The notes below the pieces were generated by a model. It was not told the DNA's origin, searched no databases, and saw only the letters and a list, made by a program, of their open reading frames with translations. This document shows, one piece after another, positions 48,673 to 57,603 of a DNA stretch of 64,000 nt. The stretch is taken from positions 5,456,001 to 5,520,000 of the forward strand of contig CP152408.1 in the NCBI GenBank assembly GCA_038961845.1, given 5' to 3'. A program made the position numbers and the translations under genes. Positions within the stretch are counted from its first letter, which is position 1; each line of letters opens with the position of its first letter. This DNA is from Xylophilus sp. GW821-FHT01B05. GTDB taxonomy: Bacteria; Pseudomonadota; Gammaproteobacteria; Burkholderiales; Burkholderiaceae_C.

Positions 48673-49254
48673 ATGAAAGTCAGCAAGGAACAGATGGCCG
48701 AGAACCGCGACCGCATCCTGGATGCGGCCGCCACGCTGTTTCGCGAGCGCGGCTTTGACGGCATAGGCGTGGCCGACCTGATGAAGGGCGCCGGGCTGAC
48801 GCACGGCGGCTTCTATGGCCACTTCGACTCCAAGGAAGACCTGATGGCGCAGGCCGCAGCACGCGCCGCCGAACAGATGCTGGCCACCTGGCAGCGGCTG
48901 GCCGAACGCCACCCCGGGCAAGAGCGCGCCGCAGTGGCCGACGCCTACCTGAGCACACGCCACCGCGACCACGCCGGCCGCGGCTGCCTGTTCGCCACCC
49001 TGGGTGCCGACGCGGCGCGCCAGGGCCCGGCCGTGCGCCATGCCGTGACCGAGGGGCTGCGGCCGCAGGTCGATCTGCTGGAGCAGGCCACGCCCGGCCG
49101 CAACAAGGCGGCGCGGCGGCGCAAGGCGCTGGCCGACTATGCCGGCATGGTGGGGGCGCTGGTGCTGGCGCGCGCGGTGGATGACGCCGCGCTGTCGCAA
49201 GAGATATTGGACGCCGCGCGGGCGGCGCTGTCGCTGCCGGAGGCGGAGGCTTAG
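48673..49254 (+). CDS. TetR-family transcriptional repressor
   Basis: A 193-residue regulator. The N-terminal helix-turn-helix region reads RILDAAATLFRERGFDGIGVADLMKGAGLTHGGFYGHFDSKEDL (about 14-57), typical of TetR proteins of the AcrR/NemR branch. The C-terminal ligand domain has GCLFATLG and lies in the TetR_C family seen beside oxidoreductase and lipid genes. It diverges from the thiolase gene. The stop overlaps the convergent glutamine amidotransferase gene by four bases. Confidence 0.9.
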   Translation: MKVSKEQMAENRDRILDAAATLFRERGFDGIGVADLMKGAGLTHGGFYGHFDSKEDLMAQAAARAAEQMLATWQRLAERHPGQERAAVADAYLSTRHRDHAGRGCLFATLGADAARQGPAVRHAVTEGLRPQVDLLEQATPGRNKAARRRKALADYAGMVGALVLARAVDDAALSQEILDAARAALSLPEAEA

Positions 49255-50135
49255 CGCATCAGCAATGCCTGGCGCAGCAAGCGCGCGGCGCGGTCGCGGA
49301 TCTTGCCGGGCAGGCTGCGCTCGGGCGGCGGCGGGCGGGTGCGGAAGGCGGCGCAGGCATCCAGGAAGTCGCTCAGGATGGCCGTGTCGTCGATGGTGTT
49401 GGCGCCGCGGCGGTGGAATTCCGGGTGCCATTGCGTGGCGGCGATGTAGCCCTTCTGCGGGCCGCCGGTGCGGCGGATGGCCTCGGGCACGCGGTCGGGG
49501 TAGCTCCAGGCTTCCACGGCGAAGTCGGGCGCCAACTCTTTGATGCCCTGGTGGTGGATGCTGTTGACACGCGCACGCAGCACGCCGGGGTAGAGCCGCG
49601 ACAGGCGCGAGCCCTCGACCAGGTCGATCTCATGGAAGTTCTGGTCGTAGGTGAGCGCGTCGCGGTGGCGCAGCGCGCCCTCGTGCTGGGTCTCGATGTC
49701 CTGGTAGAGCGTGCCGCCATAGGCCACGTTGATCAGCTGCAGGCCGCGGCAGACGCCAAACACCGGCTTGCCGGCCTGGGCGAAGGCCTCGACCACGGCC
49801 AGGTCGTAGAGGTCGCGGATGCGGTCGCCCATCCAGGCTTCCTGCAGCGGCTCTTCGCCGTAGCTGCCGGGCCAGACGTCGGCGCCGCCGTGCATGACCA
49901 CGCCGTCCAGCCACTCGGCGTAGTGCGCCAGGGTGACGTCGCCGCGCGCCGTCTCGCCCGTGGGGCAAGGCACCATGACCACCATGGCGCCGGCCGACAT
50001 CAGCCAGTGGGCGATGGACTGCTCGACGTACTGCAGTGTCTTGCCGGTAAAAAGGGAACGCGCGGGGTCGGCGTGCTGGAAGCACGCCGATAGACCGATC
50101 TTCAGTCGCTGCGAGGAAGGCTGCATGGGCGCCAT
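49251..50135 (-). CDS. Class I glutamine amidotransferase-like hydrolase, PuuD family
   Basis: A 294-residue gamma-glutamyl hydrolase family protein, similar to gamma-glutamyl-GABA hydrolase of the putrescine route. The nucleophile is Cys129 in FGVCRGLQL; the His/Glu of the triad lie in ATQWHPEFH, and VMHGGADVWP supplies the oxyanion region. The C-terminal 45 residues are basic. The first in-frame ATG (50135) is used; 50126 is an alternative. No other puu genes are present. It lies 49 bases downstream of the pilY1 stop on the same strand. Confidence 0.88.
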   Translation of the reverse strand: MAPMQPSSQRLKIGLSACFQHADPARSLFTGKTLQYVEQSIAHWLMSAGAMVVMVPCPTGETARGDVTLAHYAEWLDGVVMHGGADVWPGSYGEEPLQEAWMGDRIRDLYDLAVVEAFAQAGKPVFGVCRGLQLINVAYGGTLYQDIETQHEGALRHRDALTYDQNFHEIDLVEGSRLSRLYPGVLRARVNSIHHQGIKELAPDFAVEAWSYPDRVPEAIRRTGGPQKGYIAATQWHPEFHRRGANTIDDTAILSDFLDACAAFRTRPPPPERSLPGKIRDRAARLLRQALLMR

Positions 50136-50184
50136 TGTGGCCCGGCCGCAGGCGCCTGTCAGGCGCGCGCTGTATCGCCCTGCA

Positions 50185-53100
50185 TCAATTCACGGTGGGG
50201 ATCTCGCGCCAGTTCAGCAGGTGCAGGCTGACGCTGGCCGATGGCGTGATGGACGGGCTGAGCACCGAGCCATCGTTGAGCCCGACCACCAGCCGCGTCG
50301 TGCCGTTGGCGCTGACAAAGGCCATGTCGGTGATGGCACCGGTGTAAGGGATGTAAGCAACGTTGTTGAGCAGCGACGACTGGCCGGTGCCGAAGTTCAG
50401 CACATAGAGCCGGCTGGTGCCCGAAGGGCTGCAGGCATCGGGCGTGGTGAGCGTGGCGGCGAAGGCCACCAGCCCGCTGCCGGCCGTGGGGTTGACGATC
50501 ACGCGCCAGGCCGTGCCGGTGCTGCTGTCAACGCCCAGGTCCACATACCAGCCCATGGAGGTACTGCTGAAGGTGGCGGGCAGCGTCAGGTTGGTCAGCG
50601 CCGTCAGGTTGGAGCGCTTGAGCGGGAAGCTCACGCCCGAAGGCAGCAGCGCCGCGGTATTGAAGGCTGCGGCCGTGCCGTCCAGCAGTGCATAGAAGGT
50701 CTGCGGGGTGGACGAGTTGACGTCGCTGGAGGCCAGCATCTGGCCGCTGCCCAGCATCACGTAGCGTTTGCGCGTGGTCGGGTGGATCTCGATCAGGGGC
50801 TGGGTGGTGACCGGCTCTGCGGTGCCGCTGGCATTGGTCAGGTTGGCCATCAGCAAGGGAGCGGGATAGACACCGGAGCCGCTCACATCGAAGCGCCACA
50901 CCTGGCCATTGAGGTCGCCCGCATAGATCGCGTCGGCGGTGCCGTCGGTGTAGTCGCGCACATAGCCCGCAGCGTGGGCCAGCCCGCTGGAGGCGACGCC
51001 GGTCTTGACCTTCTCCAGCAAGCTGCCGGTCTTGGGGTCGAGGAAGTACAGGTAGCCGTAGCCGTCGCTGTTGTTGTAGCCCGAGGTCAGTATCACCACC
51101 CAGCCGTACTTCTTGGTCTTGACCACGACGGGCTCGCCAAAGCTGTAGCCCATGGTGTCATCGGTGAACTCCCACAGCACATTGCCGGCGACGGCAGTTT
51201 CTGTCGTCATGCCGGCGGGGTTGGTCACGTCGATCGCATAGAAGCTCTTGCCACCCTTGCCCAGGCCGCCGATCAGCACGGTGCGCCAGTCAGACGTCGC
51301 GGCAGAGGTGGTGGTGAAGGAGCCGCCGGCGTTGTTGAAGTCGATGTCGAAGGACTGCGGCGTGGCGTCGACGTAGTAGTGGTGCGCGTAGCTCGGGTTG
51401 CCGAGCGCGGCCAGGCCGTCGGTCTGCGGCGTTGCGTTGGGCCCCTGGAACACGGCGTTGGGCACATAGGCGAAGAGCTCTGCGCCTGCGCCGGTCCCGG
51501 AGGTCGCGCCGTTGAAGCCATGCAGCATGCCGTCGTTGGCGCCCACATAGACCACGGTTGGCCGGCTGGCCCACTTGGCCTTGAATGCGGCATAGCCAGG
51601 GTTGAGGGCGTCCGTGTAGGTCTGGCTGGGCGCCACTACCGGCACCACCTTGGAGTCGACGATGTCGCCCAGCAGCACGCTGCGTGCGCGGTAGGCCTGG
51701 CTGCTGCCGGTGGTGGTGGAGCCCGACTCCTGCGACTGGTCGCCGCGCAGGTACTTGAGGTAGTCCGAGCCGTCGCTGCCGCGGTAGGAGGTGATGAGCG
51801 CCGACTGCTGGGCCGAGGTCAGGCTGGCGTAGCGAAACGGCGTGCCCGCCGTGCCGCTCCAGGTCACGACCTGGCGCCCGGTGTTCCAGCCGGCGCCGGC
51901 CAACTGCGTGGCCAGGGTGCTGGTGCTGTTCCAGGCGGCGGTCGTGGTCGTGGTGCCGTCGCTGGCGATGGCAAGGGTGGTGGCCGTCACGACGCCGCTC
52001 CAGCCCTTGGAGGCGTACTGCGCCGCATACGAGGCCGCACCAGCGCTGCTGACCTGCGCTGACGAGAGCGAGAAGGAGGTGGTGTAGGCACTGACCGCGC
52101 TGGCGATGTTGGAGAAGGCCTTGGTCAGGCCGGCCACCATCTGGCTTGCGTTGCCCGCAAGAAAGTAGTTGTCGGGACGAGGCTCGGTCGTGCCGTTCAT
52201 GTTGATGGTGTCGCCGCTGCTGTTCCACCAGCTATTGATCAACGGCGTCGTGGTCTGCGTGATGTCATAGCCGGAGGGAGCGGTGAAGCCGCCGTACTTG
52301 GCCGCGAGCCAGTAGGGGTTCTTGTCCTTCGCGACCTGGTACTCCATCACATCCATCCAATAGGTGGAGATGTTCTGGGTGCCGGTCAGGTCCGAACGTA
52401 TGTCATTGACATGGGAGCCGTAGGCCAGGCCGGCGATGTATTCCGACCCCTTGTCGCCCCAGGCCGAAGCCCGGCCGGTGAGCCCCTCCAGCGTCTCGAT
52501 GGCATTGGTCCAGGCCTGTGCCTTGTTGAAGCTGTCGCTGGTGACGCCGGCCGGTTTGGTGCGGCCCGACGTGCTGAGCGTGCCGCCGCCCACATTGACG
52601 TCGTAGTGCGTGTTGGCGTCGCCAATGCCCAGCACGAAGTTGCGCTGGCATGAGTAGGTGATGGGGTCGGCCCATGTGCTGACTGCGGGAAATCCATCCA
52701 GCAGCGCGGTGCGGGTCGAGTCGGACGAGGTCGTGGCGGCCGTGATGTAGCTGGTCCAGGTGGCGACATTGCCCAGGTTCTGGAAGTAGCGCACCACCGC
52801 GTAGTAGAGCTCGCTCACGTTGTCGTAGGTCATATACGAGCCCGTGGCGACACCGAACTTGTTCAGGTAGTTCATGACGCCGCTGTTGCTCACGGTCACA
52901 CCGCTGGCGGTGGTGGTGGCGCTGGCTGTAGCGGTGTCCGGGTTGGTGTTCATGATGCCGGTGCCGCTGTCCCACTCGGCCTTGCTGTTGCTGTTCAAGG
53001 TCGCGGACAAGGGCGTGGGATAGGTCGGGCCGATGAAGCCCATCGGGGCCCGCAGTACCCCGCCCTGGTTGCCGCTGCCGAGGCCGTTGAGGTAGGAAAA

Positions 53101-53943
53101 CGCGCTGTAGCGAATTTTGTTGGCGTACTGCTGCAGCAGGCCTTCAGGCTTGTACTGGCCGTTTGGGTAGAGAACGCAGTTGCTCTCTACACCGCCAGTC
53201 GTAGTGCCAGTGGTGCCAGGGTCGCAGACCTTGACGCGGATGTACACGCGGTAAGTCGTGGTCGCATCGTTGCTGGCAGCCAGGCTCTGCCAATCAGTGC
53301 CGGCCGTGCCAGTGTTGCTGTAGCCAGTGCCCGTACCCGAGAACACCATGGTGCTGCCACGCGTCCAGATGCTGGTGTTGAAGGCACTCCAGGACATCGG
53401 CACCACTGAGGAGATCAGGCTCGCGCTCAGCTTGTGCCCCGTGCCCTGGTCCGTGCCCCGCAGCGGGAAATTGGACTGCGAGCCCTGGTTGGCGCCCCAG
53501 GCCTTCTGCAGGATGGTCGAGCTGGTGGTATCCACCGCGCGATAGCCCCCGGTCAGCGCCCAGCGAAACGGGTCGATGGTCTGCATCGTGGCCCAGTTCA
53601 TGAAGTTGCCGCTCCACATGCCGGAGCAACTGTGCTTGTTGGTGCCAGTGCTCAGGCCCGCCGGCTGAAAGTAGCTGTTGGCTGCGGTGCCGCTGTCATA
53701 GCTATAGGTGTAGCACTTGAGCGGATCGAAGTAGCCCAGGTAGGTGCTGGCATCGGCGTAGTTGCCCAGGTTGGCGACGCTGATGGCGGTCGGGTATTCC
53801 ACCGACAGCGCCAGTGCCAGATTGCCCGGCACATCGGCGGACGCCAGCACCGGCTGGTCGGCCAAGGTGACGGCCGACGCCGCATGCACACAGCACAGGG
53901 CCAGCACGGGCAGCGCATGGCGGATGGAACGAAACGGTTTCAT
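50185..53943 (-). CDS. pilY1: Type IV pilus tip adhesin/assembly protein PilY1
   Basis: A 1252-residue PilC/PilY1-family protein, exported (signal core about 8-24) and rich in Ser/Thr/Gly. The C-terminal Neisseria PilC beta-propeller (about 780-1150) shows RSVLLGDIVDSKVV, VVYVGANDGMLHGFNG, WRTVLIGGLGKGGKSFYAIDVT, VVILTSGYNNSDGYGYLYFLD and IYAGDLNGQVWRFDVSG. The N-terminal third, which may bind host or surface targets, is poorly conserved, and I do not see a clear MIDAS motif. It is the last gene of the pilE-fimT-pilV-pilW-pilX-pilY1 operon, 5 bases after pilX. PilY1 helps pilus extension, surface sensing and adhesion. Confidence 0.93.
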   Translation of the reverse strand: MKPFRSIRHALPVLALCCVHAASAVTLADQPVLASADVPGNLALALSVEYPTAISVANLGNYADASTYLGYFDPLKCYTYSYDSGTAANSYFQPAGLSTGTNKHSCSGMWSGNFMNWATMQTIDPFRWALTGGYRAVDTTSSTILQKAWGANQGSQSNFPLRGTDQGTGHKLSASLISSVVPMSWSAFNTSIWTRGSTMVFSGTGTGYSNTGTAGTDWQSLAASNDATTTYRVYIRVKVCDPGTTGTTTGGVESNCVLYPNGQYKPEGLLQQYANKIRYSAFSYLNGLGSGNQGGVLRAPMGFIGPTYPTPLSATLNSNSKAEWDSGTGIMNTNPDTATASATTTASGVTVSNSGVMNYLNKFGVATGSYMTYDNVSELYYAVVRYFQNLGNVATWTSYITAATTSSDSTRTALLDGFPAVSTWADPITYSCQRNFVLGIGDANTHYDVNVGGGTLSTSGRTKPAGVTSDSFNKAQAWTNAIETLEGLTGRASAWGDKGSEYIAGLAYGSHVNDIRSDLTGTQNISTYWMDVMEYQVAKDKNPYWLAAKYGGFTAPSGYDITQTTTPLINSWWNSSGDTINMNGTTEPRPDNYFLAGNASQMVAGLTKAFSNIASAVSAYTTSFSLSSAQVSSAGAASYAAQYASKGWSGVVTATTLAIASDGTTTTTAAWNSTSTLATQLAGAGWNTGRQVVTWSGTAGTPFRYASLTSAQQSALITSYRGSDGSDYLKYLRGDQSQESGSTTTGSSQAYRARSVLLGDIVDSKVVPVVAPSQTYTDALNPGYAAFKAKWASRPTVVYVGANDGMLHGFNGATSGTGAGAELFAYVPNAVFQGPNATPQTDGLAALGNPSYAHHYYVDATPQSFDIDFNNAGGSFTTTSAATSDWRTVLIGGLGKGGKSFYAIDVTNPAGMTTETAVAGNVLWEFTDDTMGYSFGEPVVVKTKKYGWVVILTSGYNNSDGYGYLYFLDPKTGSLLEKVKTGVASSGLAHAAGYVRDYTDGTADAIYAGDLNGQVWRFDVSGSGVYPAPLLMANLTNASGTAEPVTTQPLIEIHPTTRKRYVMLGSGQMLASSDVNSSTPQTFYALLDGTAAAFNTAALLPSGVSFPLKRSNLTALTNLTLPATFSSTSMGWYVDLGVDSSTGTAWRVIVNPTAGSGLVAFAATLTTPDACSPSGTSRLYVLNFGTGQSSLLNNVAYIPYTGAITDMAFVSANGTTRLVVGLNDGSVLSPSITPSASVSLHLLNWREIPTVN

Positions 53944-53948
53944 CGGGG

Positions 53949-54587
53949 CTATTCCGGCTTGGTGAAGGACGATTGCAGGAAGACCTGCGTATCTCTGGGC
54001 CCCGTGACGCGCACGCTGATGCGGTAGGCCGGCAGCACCGGGGGCGTCGGGCGCTTGCTGGCCGGCAACTGGCTGCTGCCGCCGGCGACGTCGCTGGCGG
54101 AGGGCAGGTAGACGCAGCTGGCGGTGCTGGCCGCGCCGGTGGCATTGCAGAGGCGGTCGACGACATAGCGGATCACCACATCGGGCGTGGCGCCGCCCAG
54201 GTCAGCACTGGTGGGAGCGAAGGTGCCGCCTGTCACGTCGGCGCCCGAGGGGCTGCTGCCGCTCGCCAGCAGGACTAGCGGAATGCCGCGGTCGTTCGCC
54301 ACGAGCTGCACCGCGCTGTAGTTGGAGGCCGGCACGCTGGCCGCAGAGGCGCTGGCGCTGGCCAGGGCGCCGCCGGTGCCGAACAAGGCCATGACCTTGG
54401 TGACGGCCTGCTCGCCCTGGTTGACCAGGTCGCGCCGGAAGGCAAGGTTGCCGGCGCCGAAGAGCGAGGTGTTCATCGAGCGCAGCACAGCGACGCTGCC
54501 CACCAGCAGGATCACCAGGATGATCAGGCAGAACAGCAGCACAACGCCGCGCTCGCGGGCCGGCGCGATGGCAGTGGCGGGTTTCAT
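53949..54587 (-). CDS. pilX: Minor pilin assembly protein PilX
   Basis: A 212-residue PilX-type protein. The N terminus has a short basic leader and RERGVVLLFCLIILVILLVGSVAVLRSMNT, a pilin-like hydrophobic helix in which the usual Phe1/Glu5 pattern is replaced by GVVLL, as in other PilX proteins. The rest is a variable globular domain with a Cys pair around CNATG...SCVYLP. Minor pilins prime pilus assembly with PilV, PilW and PilY1. It overlaps pilW by four bases. Confidence 0.88.
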   Translation of the reverse strand: MKPATAIAPARERGVVLLFCLIILVILLVGSVAVLRSMNTSLFGAGNLAFRRDLVNQGEQAVTKVMALFGTGGALASASASAASVPASNYSAVQLVANDRGIPLVLLASGSSPSGADVTGGTFAPTSADLGGATPDVVIRYVVDRLCNATGAASTASCVYLPSASDVAGGSSQLPASKRPTPPVLPAYRISVRVTGPRDTQVFLQSSFTKPE

Positions 54588-55774
54588 GAGGTGGGCAGCA
54601 ACAGCAGGTTGCGCAGCGGGATGGTGGTTTCTACGACGCGGTAGCGGTAGTGCTGGTCGTCGCCGCTCAGCGCCACGGCATCGCGCGCCAGCGCGGTGTT
54701 GGGCGCCGGGCTCAGGTTGGCGAACAGCGCCGGGATGCTGTGGGAGACGACGTCCTTCTCGTAGTTGGTGCTGCGCAGCACCAGCGCCAGATGGATGGCC
54801 ACGATCTGCTTCTGCGTGGCGGGCGTGGCCATCACCGTGGCGATGTCGTAGCCGGCGGCGCCCGGGTCCACCCAGGTGTCCAGGATGCCGTCGGCATTGG
54901 TGTCCAGGCCATACAGCGCATGCAGCTCTGCCACGTCGTCGGCGATGGCCTGCGCGGCGTCCGTGCCGTTGGCCATGAGCAGGTCATAGCTGAACAGCGT
55001 GTGGTTGCTGCCCACGCCGAACATCTGGAACTGCACATTGCCCACGCCGACGCTGCCCAGCGGCGTGAAGTAGGCCGTGCCGCTGGCCGCCAGCGTGGCC
55101 AGGTCGGTGTCCTTGCCGGTCGCGGTGTAGTAGCTGCCGCCCAGCGGCAGCAGCGCATTGCCCACGCTGTCGGCAAAAGGGGTGCTGGCGTGCACCTGCT
55201 CCAGCAGGCAGTCGGTGGTGCCGCTGGCGCTGACCAGACCGATGTCGCCCTCGGCCATGCCCACGGTGCTGTTGAACCGCAGGATGTTGGCAGACGCACC
55301 GCCAGAGAGGATCAGCCGCGGCACGTCGCCGCCCGCCGCACTGCCGCCCATCACCACCAGCACGTCAGAGCCGGCGTCGGACTGGTTCTGGCCGATCAGC
55401 ACCGGCGCGACGCGCAGGTCGGCTCCACCCACGAAGGCCGTGGCAAAGGGCGCGGGAAAGGCGCTGGCGCGCGGCAGGTTGGGCGTGGCCGGCAGCGTCG
55501 CGTTGAGCCTGCAGCCGAACGCGCCCGCCAGGCTCCAGGACTGCGTGAAGCCCGAGCCGGCGCTGCGCAGCGCGCGGTCCAGCACATAGGCCGCATAGGA
55601 GCCCGACTGGTTCATGTCATTGGACGTGGTGGTGGTGCGCTTGTGCGCCTCGCTCACCACCACCGTGCTGGTGACGGCCAGCGTCAGCACCAGCCCGATG
55701 GCCATGGCCACCATCAGCTCGATCAGCGTGAAGCCGCGCGGTACATGGCCCGCAGCGCCGCGTGGGCGGCTCAT
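54584..55774 (-). CDS. pilW: Minor pilin PilW
   Basis: A 396-residue minor pilin with prepilin site [24 protein letters not shown]. The C-terminal globular part has a loop DTNADGILDTW (about residue 300) that matches the DxNxDGxxD calcium-binding pattern. The ATG at 55774 overlaps the pilV stop as ATGA, which fixes the start; the frame is open further upstream only as a shadow of pilV. Its own stop overlaps pilX. Confidence 0.9.
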   Translation of the reverse strand: MSRPRGAAGHVPRGFTLIELMVAMAIGLVLTLAVTSTVVVSEAHKRTTTTSNDMNQSGSYAAYVLDRALRSAGSGFTQSWSLAGAFGCRLNATLPATPNLPRASAFPAPFATAFVGGADLRVAPVLIGQNQSDAGSDVLVVMGGSAAGGDVPRLILSGGASANILRFNSTVGMAEGDIGLVSASGTTDCLLEQVHASTPFADSVGNALLPLGGSYYTATGKDTDLATLAASGTAYFTPLGSVGVGNVQFQMFGVGSNHTLFSYDLLMANGTDAAQAIADDVAELHALYGLDTNADGILDTWVDPGAAGYDIATVMATPATQKQIVAIHLALVLRSTNYEKDVVSHSIPALFANLSPAPNTALARDAVALSGDDQHYRYRVVETTIPLRNLLLLPTS

Positions 55775-56178
55775 GGCAGCGTCACCCGGGTGGTGAGCCG
55801 GCTCGGGCTGTCGCTGCTGGCGTGGTGCGAGGGCGCCTGCCACTGGATGGTGATGTCTGCGCTGTTGGTGGTGCCCGCCACTGCAACCACGGTGACGCTG
55901 CCGTTGGGCAGGCCGTCCTTGGTTGGGTCGGCCGCGCGCGTGCTCCAGCCGGTGGCGTCCAGCGTGACCGACTTGTTCAGCCACATGGTGCTGGCGATCT
56001 CGTTGGCAAGCAGCGCGGCGCGGCCCCGGTCCTCGGCATCGACCGAGAAGCTGATGGCATAGGCCTGCAGGCCGATCAGCCCGAGGATGCCGAACGAGAA
56101 CAGCAGGATGGCCACCAGCACCTCGATCATGGCCACGCCCGCCTGCGGGGCGCGGCGGGAGGCAGCAGCGCGCCTCAT
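55771..56178 (-). CDS. pilV: Minor pilin PilV
   Basis: A 135-residue minor pilin: basic leader, cleavage region QAG/VAMIEVLVAILLFSFGILGLIGLQA with the expected Glu, then a small globular domain. The ATG at 56178 overlaps the fimT stop as ATGA and is preferred to the upstream start at 56190. It overlaps pilW by four bases downstream. Confidence 0.88.
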   Translation of the reverse strand: MRRAAASRRAPQAGVAMIEVLVAILLFSFGILGLIGLQAYAISFSVDAEDRGRAALLANEIASTMWLNKSVTLDATGWSTRAADPTKDGLPNGSVTVVAVAGTTNSADITIQWQAPSHHASSDSPSRLTTRVTLP

Positions 56179-56780
56179 GACGCCGGGCACCCGTCGGGGA
56201 CCGACGCGGAAAGCGTCTTGGCGCTATCGCACAGGTGCACCTGCCCGCCCAGCGCCACGATGACGCGCAGCTTGCGGTCAGCCCCGGTGAGCGTGATGTC
56301 ATAGGTGGGGGCCGCCGTCACCGCGCAGCTGGCGCCATCCACACCGGTAGCGGTGTTGGCCACCAGGCGGCCCACCGAGTTGAAGCAGACCGCCGCCGGC
56401 CCGGTGATCTGCACGCCGGGCGCCACGCCAGCCAGCACGCCGGCCTCGATGAAGGTGGCGGCATCGCTGGCGTCCAGGGTCGAGGATTTGACGAAGTTGA
56501 CCGACCAGTTGCTGCCATTGGCCACTGCGGTAAGACTGGTCTGGGGCGCCGTGCTGTTGGTCAGCGAGAACACCACCTGCCGGCTGCGCCGCAGCGACTC
56601 GGTCTGCGCCAGCCGCAGGCCGTTCTGCAACGCATCGCCCACGGTGCGCACCTTGTTGTTGGCAACCCAGGTGACGAACGAGGGCATGGCCAGCATGGCC
56701 AGAATGCCCAGGATGGTCACGGTCACCACCATCTCGATCAGGGTGAAGCCCGCGGCCGGCGCAGGCCGCGGCTTCAGCAT
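56175..56780 (-). CDS. fimT: Minor pilin FimT/GspH family
   Basis: A 201-residue pseudopilin with site [27 protein letters not shown] and the GspH/FimT domain ([30 protein letters not shown]). Cys pairs in the C-terminal half probably form disulfides. FimT/FimU primes pilus assembly, and FimT in some species binds DNA for uptake; DNA binding cannot be judged here. It overlaps pilE by 7 bases and pilV by 4. Confidence 0.9.
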   Translation of the reverse strand: MLKPRPAPAAGFTLIEMVVTVTILGILAMLAMPSFVTWVANNKVRTVGDALQNGLRLAQTESLRRSRQVVFSLTNSTAPQTSLTAVANGSNWSVNFVKSSTLDASDAATFIEAGVLAGVAPGVQITGPAAVCFNSVGRLVANTATGVDGASCAVTAAPTYDITLTGADRKLRVIVALGGQVHLCDSAKTLSASVPDGCPAS

Positions 56781-57316
56781 GCCTGGCCCCGCTTGGTCAC
56801 CCAGGCCGTGGTGCAGGCGCCCCAGCCAGAGCCGGCCAGCGGCGTGGCGCGGCTGTTGTTCTGGTCGACCGTGAAGACAAAGCCGTTGGTGGAGCCGCTG
56901 CCCGTGGCCACCAGGGTGAAGGTGGTGGCGGTCAGCACGCCATAAGTGCCGGCGCATGACAGCTGAAAGGAGCCCACCACCAGGCTGGTAGCCGCCACCG
57001 CGCAGGGCGAGGTGTAGGGGCTGGCCGTGAGATAGGTGCGGTTGTCCTGGAAGTAGCGCTCCATGTTGGCGCGCAGGGCCGACAGGCCGTTGGTCGCGTC
57101 CACGATCTGGCCCCGCAGGATGTAGTCGCGGTAGCTCGGGTAGGCAATGGCGGCAAGGATGCCGATGATCGCCACGGTGACCATCAGCTCGATCAGCGTG
57201 AAGCCGCTGACACTGCGGCGCGGGGCACGCCATTCAGGTACGGGAGTGGCAACAAGCAAGGGGGACACCTTCTGAAAATGACGGCAGCCCACACCTTGCG
57301 CAACAGTTGTTGCCAT
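56774..57316 (-). CDS. pilE: Minor pilin PilE
   Basis: A pilin with site [32 protein letters not shown] and four Cys in the globular part. It is the first gene of the minor pilin operon. The start is uncertain: the ATG at 57316 gives a 38-residue leader, far longer than usual. GTG at 57268 or TTG at 57259 (with AGAAGGTG upstream) would give a leader of 19-22 residues and may be the true start. Downstream genes are joined by short overlaps. Confidence 0.88.
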   Translation of the reverse strand: MATTVAQGVGCRHFQKVSPLLVATPVPEWRAPRRSVSGFTLIELMVTVAIIGILAAIAYPSYRDYILRGQIVDATNGLSALRANMERYFQDNRTYLTASPYTSPCAVAATSLVVGSFQLSCAGTYGVLTATTFTLVATGSGSTNGFVFTVDQNNSRATPLAGSGWGACTTAWVTKRGQAC

Positions 57317-57462
57317 TGATGACAAAAATCGTCACTTGTTTGCAAAGACTTGATACCAGTCGAGTCCGCCCGAGTGAGAGCGGCCGCGCGGCGCTGTCGG
57401 CGCTGTGTGAAACGCGCAACGAACCGTGTCAGTCACCCATAGCGCGACGTGGCACTGCTGCA

Positions 57463-57600
57463 CATGAACTCGAAAGACCCAGAGGGCCGCGGAGCAGGCC
57501 GTGCGAGAACATCCGCGGAACCGGCTTTGCCGGGCCGCTGGATGTGCCCCCTTCAGGGGGTTGGCGCAGCGACACGCAGTGCGCGAAGCCTGGGGGGGTC
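57463..57600 (-). repeat. Type 3 repeat between the fimbrial and minor pilin operons
   Basis: Minus-strand order: ACCCCCCCAGGCTTCGCG, CACTGCGTGTCGCTGCGCC, the hairpin CCCCCTGAAGGGGG, CACATCCAGCGGCCCGGCAAAGCC, GTTCCGCGGATGTTC, GGCCTGCTCCGCGGCC, ending TCGAGTTCATG. It starts three bases after the Csu-like tip gene stop. The rest of the gap to pilE (57317-57462) holds the pilE promoter region. Confidence 0.9.
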
Positions 57601-57603
57601 ATC

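Noticed and set aside
50152..50166. GCGCCT-GTC-AGGCGC hairpin between pilY1 and the amidotransferase gene as a terminator
   Set aside because: Short stem and no T-run on the minus strand; it may be chance in GC-rich DNA.
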